Of a stretch of 64,000 bases of DNA, positions 40,085-52,000 are shown piece by piece; position 1 is the first letter of the stretch; the number at the start of each line of letters is the position of its first letter. Both the position numbers and the translations under genes were made by a program. A model generated the notes under the pieces. That model saw only the letters and a list, made by a program, of their open reading frames with translations. It was not told the origin of the DNA and made no database searches. The DNA is taken from NCBI GenBank assembly GCA_907165065.1, contig OU015525.1, forward strand, positions 310,001-374,000. Reading direction: 5' to 3'. The DNA is from Caprimulgus europaeus. Lineage: Eukaryota > Chordata > Aves > Caprimulgiformes > Caprimulgidae.

Positions 40085-43000
40085 CTAAGAGCAAAGAGAA
40101 ACCCCACCAACAGGTTACCCTGGCTTGGCTACCTTGGATGTCTCCTTCCTTAGGTGGTTCCATCCCAAGCCACCGATTTCACATCTGTGTTTTGATAAGG
40201 GCAGAGAACAACTCACAGCACATCTGGAACATTTTGCCAGAATTATAATTATTTAACTAATAATTAGTTAAATTATAATTATAAATTTTGTTATAACAAA
40301 ATTATAATTATTTAACTAATAATTAGTTAAACAAATTATAATTATAAATTTTGTTATAACAAAATCATAATTATTTAACTAATAATTATATTTACTGAGT
40401 AACACCAAAAGGCCAATCAAGAGCAGAGCCTCCCCGTGTCAGGTGCAATATAAAGGCAAAAGAGCACTCGGTTCTGTGGAGCTTCCAGTCTGAAGGAACA
40501 CAGCAGGTCCACCTTTGGTTGAGTTTAATTTCAACTTTACTAAATGGCCACTGGAGCTCAAGTTATTTTCTGTGGCCATCTGTTTTTATCATGTCCTCAC
40601 TGCTAACAAAAAGAAAAATCAATGTCACTTTCTGTTGGTCTGGCAGCTGTTGGACAGAAATCTCTTTGCTGACACAGTCAGGAGTAGGTGGTTGCTAACT
40701 TAATTAGAATGTTTATCCCTTAAGAAAGAAATTACTGAGATAATGATATGGAAAGGATGCAAAACACCCCAACCTCGTATCATAGGGGGGGTTTGGAATT
40801 GCCAAAACCAGAATTCTCACTCAAATGGAAAATGCAGAATCAGTTGTATCCTGGCTGCTTAGAGGCACCCCTTTGGCACTACCACTGCTAAATCACTTCT
40901 TTTAAGAAAAAACTTGGATTTTGAAAACAAGATTTGTAAGGCAGAGCTGGTCTCTTTTGTTAGACCAACCACTGCAGTTGGAAAACCAGAGGAGCACTTG
41001 GGCAGACAAGTCCTTCAGGTCAGAAACAAGCAGCAAAATTCCGAGCTAAATAGAGGCTCAGGACATTTGCTGAGGGTGTAACGAGGTGTAAATCAGTTCT
41101 AGCACCTGAGAGAAAGGGGAACTGGTACCTGTGGGGAAGGAAAGAGGTGAGAGAGGGGAAGACATGTTAAAAGGAGGTTATCTCCTAGGAGAAGGACAGA
41201 GAGAGGCCATTGACAGTCTGTGGAACACAGCCCTCTCTGAGGTATATTCCACACTCCTAGGCTGCCTGAAATCCCAGTTATTTCCCAGAGCACAGGAGGA
41301 AGCAGCTCAGTGTGTCAGTGCCCAGCTGCACACTCACCATGCCCGGATGAAGAAACAAAGAGACTCCAAATGTACTTTTCTCCAGGTGTGCTCACATTGA
41401 TTTTCCACTCAGTGAAGCTGACCCCTTCCTTGTCTAATGTCAGCATCCAGAATGAGGAATTCTCCCAAGGCTTTGCCTACAGAATTCCTAACTCGTACAA
41501 AATAAATGTATTTGTACTTCTGTCCCTGTTGCCTCTCCTGGGGCTGTGCTGCTCTGCAGTCTGAATGCCTGGGCTGCTCTGCATTCCCTCTTGGGACTGT
41601 CTGCAGACACCCAAGGGAGAGCCTGGCAGCTCGAGGCTGGGTGAGGACATCTCTTCTGGCCAGGAGAAATCTGCAGAGTGAGTCAGGAGCAGCTGTCCAG
41701 ACAACACCAGCAGTTCTGGGAGGTGGGAAGTGGCCTCAGCTTCCTTCCCTAGGCACTGCCCTGGCTCTCACACCCAGAATCACTGTGAGGTTGATGTAAC
41801 TGACCCTGCCATCACAACACCACTGTCCCCTCAAAACAGCGACGTGGAGTTCGGCACGAGCAGCACAGAGCCAATACCCGTGTCCTGGGGTCACCCAGAG
41901 CAGCGTGGGCAGCAGGGCCAGGGAGGGGATTCTGCCCCTCTGCTCCGCTCTCCTGAGACCCCCCCTGCAGTGCTGCCTCCAGTGCTGGGGCCACCAACAG
42001 CACAAGGACATGGAGCTACTGGAGCCAGCCCAGAGGAGGCCACCAGGATGATGCCAGGGCTGGAGCAGCTCTGCTGTGAGAACAGGCTGAGAGAGTTGGG
42101 GCTGTTCAGCCTGGAGAAGAGAAGGCTCCAGGGAGACCTTCCAGTGGCCTCCCAGTACCTGAAGGGGCTCCAGGAAGGCTGGGGAGGGACTTTGGCCAAG
42201 GGCAGGGAGTGACAGAACAAGGGGTGATGGCTTGAAAGTGTCAGAGGGGAGATGGAGCTGAGATGTGAGGAAGAAATTGTTTGGTGTGAGGGTGGTGAGA
42301 CCCTGGCCCAGGTTGGGCAGAGAAGCTGTGGCTGCTCCTCCCTGGCAGTGTTCTGGGCCAGGTTGGATGAGGCTTTGAGCAACCTGGTCTAGTAGAAGGT
42401 GTCCCTGCTGCTGGCAGGGGGGGTGGGACTGGAGGAGCTTTAAGGTCCCTTCCAACCCAAACCAGTCCATGATTCTATGATTGTATGAAAGTATTGAGAA
42501 ACAAGAACAGCCCACACAAGAACAGCCCACACAAGAACAGCCCACACAAGAACAGCCCACACAAGAACAGCCCACACAAGAACAGCCCACACAAGAACAG
42601 CCCACACAAGAACAGCCCACACAATCAGTTGTGTTGTCACCACTGCACGGGGAGCGAGCAGAGCACCGTGCTTCAGGCTGTTCTCTGTGCCCTCTCTGGC
42701 TGCTACATGGGCCATGCAGGAGCTCTGGCTCCTCTGAGGCACGAGGAGGTCTCACACAGATTTGGGGGCTGCACTTGTCACCCGGTGCAGGCACGACTGG
42801 GACGAGGAGGAGTGGCAGGAGGCTTACCTCGTGGATGAATCCATAGTGCACCAGCTCCGTGGCCAAGTCCTTGGAGTTATCAGCTGCAGAGACAAGGAGC
42901 AGTGAGGAGATGAAAGCTCATCCCTACCCCAACCTGCATCGTGCTTCATTAGGGGCACGTGCTGCAGACTTTTGGTTGGCTGAGTAATTAATTGGTGAGT

Positions 43001-46000
43001 AATCCTGGGGCAAACGAGGACAGAGGTGGGCAGTGAATGGGAGCTGCACAAGGTACTGGACAGCCCCAAACTGCACAAAGCACAATGTCTTGGCAAGGTG
43101 TCACTTTGAGACTTGTTTTGCTCGTTTTGGCTCAGCATGGAAAGCAGGCAGGTCACTACCCACCACTGGAGCTGGGGAAGCACCACCTCCCAGGCATCAG
43201 TTTCCAAGCTTTGTGCTTTGGTTTTGGGTGGAGGGCAGCTGAGGGACCCCAGCTGCATGGCCTCCAGAAGGCTCCTGCATGTTCTGAGGAGGAACCTGCT
43301 GTGCTGGACCTACTCTGGAAGAAAGACCCTTCCCCAGAGCCAAGGGCTTCCCTCAGAGGGGGAGCCCACCTTCTCCTTGAAAGGTATTGCAGAGACTGCA
43401 CCACTGCTGGGAACGAGGGAAGAATTCACCAGTGTGTCCCCAGGAATTGGGGGTGAAATGCACGTTCTCCATGGCCACTCACTGGACTCCCAACATCCCC
43501 TCCAGAGATGGGGGGATGAGAACACTTCCAGGGAGGAGCAGCCACAGCTTCTCTGGCCAACCTGGGCCAGGGTCTCACCACGCTGCCAGAGTGCAGGGTC
43601 TGAGTGGACCCTGGTGCCACACAGACATGAGGGTTTGGTCTGCTCTCCCAGCACAAGAAGGAAAGAAAAGCTGGCTGTGAGCACAACCTGTGCCTGACAC
43701 AGTCTGAGCCTAAACCTGACCAGGGCCAGCAGGCAGCACTCCTGTGTTCACACACAAACATTTCCTTGCAAGAAAACCTACTGGGCAGCAGGTCATAGCT
43801 CAGCTGTCGGTGCAATTTGTCCTCCAGGATCAGCAGAAGAGTAAGCTGCAGAAAGAAGAGAGTGCTCTTTACAAACAACTCTTTACAAAGCTTTTCTCCA
43901 TTAAATTTCCAAACACCAGTTTCTCCATAAGAGAGAAAGGTGCTGACTCTCCCACACCAGTTTCTCCATAGGAGAGAAAGGTGCTGACTCTCCCACCAGC
44001 ACCAGACACCACTGGCAGTGATGAGCAGGGAGGGTGTTGGCAGTGGCCACGATGCCTTTGGTAGAGGAGTTTGAGTGTCCTAGAGGAATGTTCTCTCAAC
44101 AGTTAAACTAGAGAGAAGTAGACTAAAAAGATGTCCAGAGAGAGATGTCAAGGTCTCCCTGTCCCACAGCCAGAAGAGGCTGGTGGCTTTGTTCTTCTTC
44201 ATGCTTCTTTTATGATAAAGGGACAAGAGTAAGTCCCCTGGGTACTGCAGCAAATTAGCTGAGACCACACTTTTCCCCAGTCAGATGACAGAGAAGGGTC
44301 CAGAGAGCAGGGCTTGCCCCAGTGCCTCATGTAGAACAGAAGCTGAATACTTACATGCCACTGGGTCTTGTCTTCATTCAGCTCCATGTTACATTGCATT
44401 TGCACCACCTAGAAGAGGCCAAAATCAACATCAGCTTGGACACAGTCCCTCTGGCTCCCCCAGCCCTGCTTCACTTCTCCTCTCCAGGCATCTCCCAAAT
44501 TCCTACTTAAACCCCTTAATTCCAACTGCCAGCCTGACCTTTCTCTGCTACCCACATCCCTAGGAGCTGTCTGGGTGGAGCAGCTGTGGGTTAATTTACT
44601 CCAGTGTCCAGCTATGAACTGTGGGTGTTGTCAGATGACTGAGGTGGGTGAGGGAGAGCCCTGCACACGTGTGGCTCTGGGAAAACATCACAACCAGGAT
44701 GAATCCTTCTGCTCCATTTGCCAGGGACAGGCTTCCCCCTAAAGCTCTGCCCAAGCTCTTGGTTATTGGTTAACATTGTGCTTGTTGATGTCCTCATGGG
44801 AGAACCAATCCTTAAATCAGACTAAAGAGCAAAAGTGAAATCTTGAATAAGATTGCCATATGGATTTTCTCTTGGAGAGCCCACATTGCATCACAGAATA
44901 TATGGCCTTTAGACACTGAATTACACTGAGCTGCACAGCATCTTGCATTTGTCACCAAAGAGAATGCTGATGACGTTTGAGGGCATCACTGCCACCTGCT
45001 CCCCACCACTCTCTACCTGATGCCCATGATCAAAGAATTGTTTAGGTGGGAAGGGACACCAGGAGGTCTCTACTCCAAGTCCCTGCTCAAAACAAGATAA
45101 ACAGTGAATTCAGGTTATTCAGAGCTCTGCACAACTGGGTTTTGAACACCTCCAAGGAGACCCCATAACCTCTCTTGGCCGCTGGTCCATAGTTTAACCA
45201 TGCTAACTGTGAACAAAATGTCCTTGGATCCACCCAGCATCCACGTTCTGGTGCCTCCCAGACCAGACAAAGAGCCTGCACTGTGCCCACACTCACTGGG
45301 GACTTGCAGGTTTGTCCAGCTGCAAGTAGAAACTCAGTGCTTCTGAGATGGCCAGTCCTTTGTCACACTGGGTAAAAAACTGGTTGTTGGAGACAATGGC
45401 CAGAGAGACAATGCTCCTGCAGAACTGTCCTTGGGGCACTCCATGGAAAAGCAGCATATAAGGAGGGGGGGAAAGAGGGGAAAAGACCTAACACTGACAT
45501 TTCTCTAAGACACCTGACTGAGCACCACAGCCCCCTCACTGAGGGCAAGCACTGAGCAGGATGAATAAAGCAGAAGCTGGGAGCACTGCTTCCCAGGCAG
45601 CTATGAAGAAACCACTGCAGATGTAGCAGGTCAGGAGACAGAGGCCACTGTAAGAACTGCTGTGTCTGAGCTATGCCCTGATGATGGTGGCCAACAACTT
45701 TGTCTCCCCAAAGAACAAATGCCAACTGCTGTCCCTGGGAAGGAACCATCCCTGGCAAGGACACAGGCTGGGACTGCCTGGCTGGCAGGAAAGCTTTATG
45801 GCTCTGCTGGAAGGACTCTGGGGTCATGGTGGGCAGCAGGCAGGCCATGAGCTGCAACGTGCCCTGGCAGCAAGGAAGGCCAACAGCCTCCTGGGGCACA
45901 GCCAGGATATTGAGGGAAATAATTATTCCCTTCTCCTCAGCCCTTGCTAAACTACATCCAGGAACTGCATCTAATCCTGGGTGCCCAAAACAAGACAGGC

Positions 46001-49000
46001 ATCGATCAACTGGAGCAGGGGAGGGCCACCAAAACGACCCTGGGCTGGAGTGCTTGCCCTCCGAGAAGAGCCTGAGGGAACAGGACTTCTTCAGCCTGGA
46101 GAAGGGAAGGCTTTGGGGGGACCTGATGGCAGCTTGCCCACACCCATGATGGGGTCACGCTGCAGCATGGAACTGCTTTGTTCAGTGAGGGATTGCACCA
46201 CAGGCTTGGAAAGCTTCACTTCTGCTCAAACACCCTCGTGCTGTGTTGGTCCTTCCCTGCTCTCCCTACCTGGCACCCCTTCCACTCCCCTCAGGGGTCC
46301 ATAAACCCACTTGCAATGACCTTCCTACCTGTGACTTCAACTTATAGGTTGCCCAGGTCTGTTCAACCAAGGAGCAAGGGACAGGACAAGAGGAAATGGG
46401 CTCCAGTTGTGGCCAGGGCAGCTGAGATTGGATGTGAGGAAGAATTTCTTTGCTGAAAGGGTTCTGAGGCATTGGAAGGGGTTGCCCAGGGCAGTGGTGG
46501 AGTCCCCATCCCTGGAGGGATGGAAGAGTCATGTAGACACAGTGCTGAGGGACATGGGTTAGTGGGGACTGGTCAGTGTTGGGTTCATGATGGGACTTCA
46601 ATGATCTTAAAGGGCTTTTCCAATCTGGGTGACTCTGTGGTTCAGTGTCAGGGTGTGCAGTCTCACCTGTGCAGTGCCAGGCAGAACAGGGCCTGATCTC
46701 AGGTGGCATCTCAGCACATCACTGCAGTGTCACATCAAACAGTGATGGGATTTCACACCTACACCCCAGAACACGCCGAGCCACAGAGCTGCCTGGGGAC
46801 GGGCGAGGAGGGAAGGCAGAGCCAAAGAATCCCAGTGCTGGGTTTTGGTAGAGATCACAGAATCCCAGACTGGTGGGGTTGGAAGGAACCTCAGGAGATC
46901 ATCCAGCCCAACCCCCCTGCCAAAGCAGGGTCCCTACACCAGGTTGCACAGGAAAGTGTCCAGGTGGGTTTGAACATCTCCAGAGATGGAGACTCCACAC
47001 CCTCTCTGGGCAGCCTGGCCCAGGGCTCTGGCACCCTCACAGGGAAGCTGTTTTTCCTCATGTTTCAGTGGAACCTCCTGTGTTCCAGTTTGTGCCTGTT
47101 GTCCCTTGTCCTGTCGCTGGCCACCACTGAGCAGAGTCTGGCCCCAGAGGCAAGGGGGCTGTGCCAGGTCTCAGGTGAAATGGACCTCACTAGCTCCAGC
47201 CAAAGGGACTGCCACAGTCCTGGGACACCAGTGGGTCCTGGGACAGCAAATGCAACGAGGAGAACAGCTCCCACCTGGGCTGGAGGTCAATGCCTGGCTA
47301 AAGGGAGAGGCACTCCTGCAGTAGGGTGTTGGCAATGGACACTGTCCACCTGCTCCCAGTGGAGAACCTGTCCCACCTGGATCTGACCTTACCTTCCTGG
47401 TCTCCACATCAAAGGGCTCTGGGGTGGGAGTCTTGGCTTTCTGAGGGTCCTCCTGGGGTTGGGAGAGCACACGTGGGAGGGCGTGGGGTCTGGAAACAGC
47501 GAAGTTCATCAGGGGATAAATCCCGTTCCTGGCACAGACACAGAGGGAGGACAAACAGCTGAGCCCTGTCCTACAGCCTGGCCAAGGTCAGCTGTGGCAG
47601 GACATGGCCCAGAGCAGGGACCTGTGCCCGTGGAGCAGCAGTGCTGGCTGGCAGGCAGCACAGTGGGGAGGCACCAGGCCACAGAGCTCCCCTGGCCCTG
47701 GGCTGCCCCCACAGGGGCTCCCACGCAGCCAGGTACCGTGGTGAGAGTGGGACACCCTGCAGGAGCTGCAGCAGCGTCCCCTGACCATGGCTCCATTCTG
47801 CCCAGGGAGCTGAGGGCAGGGAGATGCTGTGGGACCAGGGTTGGGTGCACACATTACAGGTCAGCCAGCACCACCTCCAACCCACCTGACGTCTTCTAAG
47901 AACTTGTCGAGTTCGAGGAAGGAGACCTCCGAGTACCTGGGTGAAAACAGGAGAGGAAGATCACTGAGAGAGGCAGGAGAGAGGAGCAGGGTGAAGGACT
48001 GCTGTGCCATGACACCAGGACCACCAGGCTGGATGCAAGTCCTGGGCTCACAGCTATGAAATGTCCCCCCTGATCCTCACCTCCACTGCGCTCCAGGCCG
48101 ACCCTCTCTGCGAATCTCTGCCATCACCATGTTCAGGTCCAGCTCCTTTATCTTCTCCTCCACCACATTCTCTGGCATCAGATCTAGAGCAAAGGCAGAA
48201 GGGGGCTGTCAGGGGCTGTCAGTGGGACAGGGACCCCAGGGAAGGTCTCTGAATCGCTGCCTTTCTCCTCAGGCTCTCCCACATCCCCGTTCTGCTGGGG
48301 CAGGGATGGAAGCTCAGGTGGGGCAGGGATGGGAGCTCGGGTGGGGCAGGGATGGGAGCTCAGGTGGGGCAGGGATGGGAGCTCAGGTGGGGCAGGGTGG
48401 TCTCAGGGTTGCTCACACTGGTTGTTGATGAAGCAGTGTGCTGCCAGCAGCTTGAGGGAATGGACCTCAAAGAGCACCCGGTGGAAGAGCAGGTTATTGG
48501 CTGTCGGCCGCTTGTCGGGGTTGAGGGTCAAGCACGACAGAATGAACTCCTGGGGGACAAAGAAAAGGCACAGACTGGAGGCAGAGCAGGACACTCCCTT
48601 GCTGCACCCCCACTGCTGCCAGCCCTGGCTGCCTCTCACGCTGGGAGGGTGTGGAGCACCCACGCTGAGGCAGGCAGTCCTGCTGGGGGTGATGCTGGGA
48701 TCCCACCACACTGAGGCAGGAGTCCTGCTGGGGGTGATGCTGGGATCCCACCACACTGAGGCAGGAGTCCTGCTGGGGGTGATGCTGGGATCCCACCACG
48801 CTGAGGCAGGAGTCCTGCTGGGGGTGATGCTGGGATCCCACCATGCTGAGGCAGGAGTCCTGCTGGTGGTGATGCTGAGATCCCACCACGCTGAGGCAGG
48901 AGTCCTGCTGGGGGTGATGCTGGGATCCCACCATGCTGAGGCAGGCAGTCCTGCTGGTGGTGATGCTGAGATCCCACCACGCTGAGGCAGGAGTCCTGCT

Positions 49001-52000
49001 GGGGGTGATGCTGGGATCCCACCAAGCTGAGGCAGGCAGTCCTGCTGGGGGTGATGCTGGGATCCCACCAACAGCCCAGCCCCAGGCCCTCTGCTCCCTG
49101 CCTGCTCTCCTCCAGGGAGGAGGACACCATGCAAACCCAGCACAGGGCTGTGAGGAGAACGGGCAGGGGTGTCCCCCGGCTGCCAGCCAGGAGCAGCTCT
49201 GGGAGCAGCAGCCCACCAGGAGAGATGGTGGTAGGGCTGGAGAAAGGACCCCGAGCCAGTGGCAGGGATTTCTGACAGCAACAGGGTGGGAGTGAAGCAT
49301 CTGCCTGTTTCTGCTGGTTGGTGGCAGAAAAGCAAGATCCTCTGCTCCAGTCTGGGGAGGCCTCTCCTCTTCAACCACTCTGAACAGCTCAGAGGATCCC
49401 AGACTGGTTTGGGTGGGAAGGGACCTGAAAGCTCATCCAGTCCCACCCCCCCTGCCAGCAGCAGGGACACCTTCCACTAGACCAGGGTGCTCAAAGCCTC
49501 ATCCAACCTGGCCCAGAACACTTCCAGGGGGGAGCAGCCACAGCTTCTCTGGCCAACCTGGGCCAGGGTCTCACCACCCTCACACCACAGAATTTCTTCC
49601 TCACATCTCAGGGAGGAAAATGGAGGGGGCTCTAAGGGACCTGTGAGCACTGTGCTGGTTGGTGCAGTTGTCTGGCCAAGTCCTGCATCTGCTCAGGTCT
49701 ATCGTGTCTTCTTAACGAACTCTGTTCCTAATTAGTTCCCGTGTGAGTTTGCTCTCTGTTCCCTGTGGTCTCCAGCAAACATCAAGCAGGACTGGGAAAC
49801 AGGGTTGAGGACCAGCCTCTTGCCTCGACCAGCCCAGGAGCAGGGAGGAATCCCCATGGCCTTCAGCCCACCAGATCTGGCTGTCCCTAGGCTTCTATTA
49901 AGTCATTGTCCCTGTTCCTCTTTCCCAGCACTGGTGTAACCTGGAGCACACAGGAACACCAGGCTGGCTCTGATGTTGCAGATTATCAGCCAAAGGAAGG
50001 ATGCTCATGGGCAGATTTACACCCCAGGAAGGACATCTGACTCATTAAGAGTCAGCAGAGTGCCCAGGTGGCCAAGAAGGCCAAGGGCATCCTGGCCTGG
50101 ATCAGCACCAGTGTGGCCAGTAGGAGCAGGGAAGTTCTCTTCCCCCTGCACTGGGCACTGGTGAGGCCACAGCTCGAGTGCTGGGTTCAGTGTTGGGCCC
50201 CTGAGTCCAAGAAGGACCTGGAGGTGCTGGAGCGTGTCCAGAGAAGGGAACGGAGCTGGGGAAGGGTCTGGAGCACAAGTGTGCTGAGTTCAGGCTGAGG
50301 GAACTGGGGGTGCTGAGCCTGGAGAGAAGGAGGCTGAGGGGAGACCTTCTGGCTCTGTCCAAGTCCCTGACAGGAGGGTGCAGAGAGGTGGGGGTGGGTC
50401 TGTTCCACCAAGGAGCAAGGGACAGAACAAGAGGAAATGGGCTCCAGTTGTGGCCAGGGCAGCTGAGATGGGATGTGAGGAAGAATTTCTTTGCTGAAAG
50501 GGTTCTGAGGCATTGGCAGGGGTTGCCCAGGGCAGTGGTGGAGTCCCCATCCCTGGAGGGATTGAAGAGTCGTGTAGACACAGTGCTGAGGGACAGGGGT
50601 CAGTGGGGACTGGGCAGTGCTGGGCTCATGATGGGACCCGATGAGCTTAAAGATCTTTTCCAATCAAGGCAATGATGGGATTCTGTGACCTGTGGGTCAG
50701 GCTCTGTCCCAGTGGCTCTGTCCCCAAGGCTCAGCCACCTGCACTCACCCTCATGTTGGGATCGTCCAGGGAATGTCGCGCCCGCATGATCGCCTCCTCC
50801 GAGACGCGCGTGTCCCCGTTGGTCTGGATCTCCAGCACTGCCATCTGGGGAAGGAGGAGCACAGCCAGGTCTGCACACAGCCAAGCCCTGGGTCACTCCT
50901 TGAGGGCTTCCCAGAGGGACATCCCCTGGCAGGGGGGCAGCTCCTCACCAGGACACACAGCCTGGCCCGGGGACAGTGCAGACACGCCAACAGCTCTGCA
51001 GTCTGCCCAGACAAGCTGAGCTTGGCAGTGCACATGCTCCTGGAGCAACACAGTCTGTCCCTTCCCTCAGTGCCCTCCCTTCCCAGGGCTGTCACAGCCC
51101 AAGGAGGAAGAGGAGGCACCAGTAGAGAGGCACCAGCCAGGCACAGATGGGGTGAGCTAAGCCTGTTGCTGCACCCAGGGCAGGGTGGGCCATGGCAGCA
51201 GAAAATGTCCTGCTGACCCCCCAGCAGAGATGTCTCCATCGCTGCAAGGGATCCCCAGCTCACAGTGAGGTTTGGAAAAGGCCAAGGAGACTCCTTGGGA
51301 AGCTCCCCAGGCCACCACAATCCCCAGCAGGCTCAGCAGAACCATCCTGCCCTGTAGCCAGGGGCCACTGCAGGTTCCCAGGTGCTGCAGCCATCCTGCT
51401 CCGTACCTCCAGTGCACACATCCCGAAGGAGAAGATGTCCACAGCAGTCCCATCAGCCTTTTCTGCAAAACCAAGCCAGAACCACATCAGGACAGAGGTA
51501 CAGGCCACCACCTGCTCCCTCTGGGGACTGCCCCTAGACCCTGCCTCATCCCGACAGACACCGCTGCCCGCACATCCCTGCCCTGACTCCTGCACATCCC
51601 TGCCCATACATCCCTGCCCTGACCCCTGCACATCCCTGCCCTCACCCCTGCACATCCCTGCATATCCCTGCCCTCACCCCTGCCCTCACCCCTGCCCTCA
51701 CCCCTGCCCATCCCTGCCCTCACCCCTGCACATCCCTGCCCATACATCCCTGCCCTCACCCCTGCACATCCCTGCCCATACATCCCTGCCCTCACCCCTG
51801 CACATCCCTGCCCTCACCCCTGCACATCCCTGCCCTCACCCCTGCCCTGACTCCTGCTCTCACCCCTGCACATCCCTGCCCTCACCCCTACACATCCCTG
51901 CCCTCACCCCTGCCCTCACCCCTACACATCCCTGCCCTCACCCCTACACATCCCTGCCCTCACCCCTGCCCTCACCCCTGCCCTCACCCCTGCACACCCC

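Larger units (their letters stand above)
40085..42827 (-). other. NRBP2 intron 17
   Basis: 2.7-kb intron with an AT-rich palindromic tandem repeat (40241-40392), a CR1 (41880-42487) and a 15-bp tandem repeat (42501-42624). 40393-41879 and 42625-42827 show nothing else recognisable. Confidence 0.75.
44409..47392 (-). other. NRBP2 intron 14
   Basis: 3-kb intron with four CR1 fragments (45028, 45953, 46355, 46853). 44409-45027 and 45271-45952 contain nothing that I recognise. Confidence 0.7.
48550..50748 (-). other. NRBP2 intron 10
   Basis: 2.2-kb intron with the 45-bp minisatellite (48664-49070), an antisense CR1 (49391-49618) and a sense CR1 (50051-50688). 49071-49390 and 49619-50050 are unremarkable. 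Confidence 0.75.
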
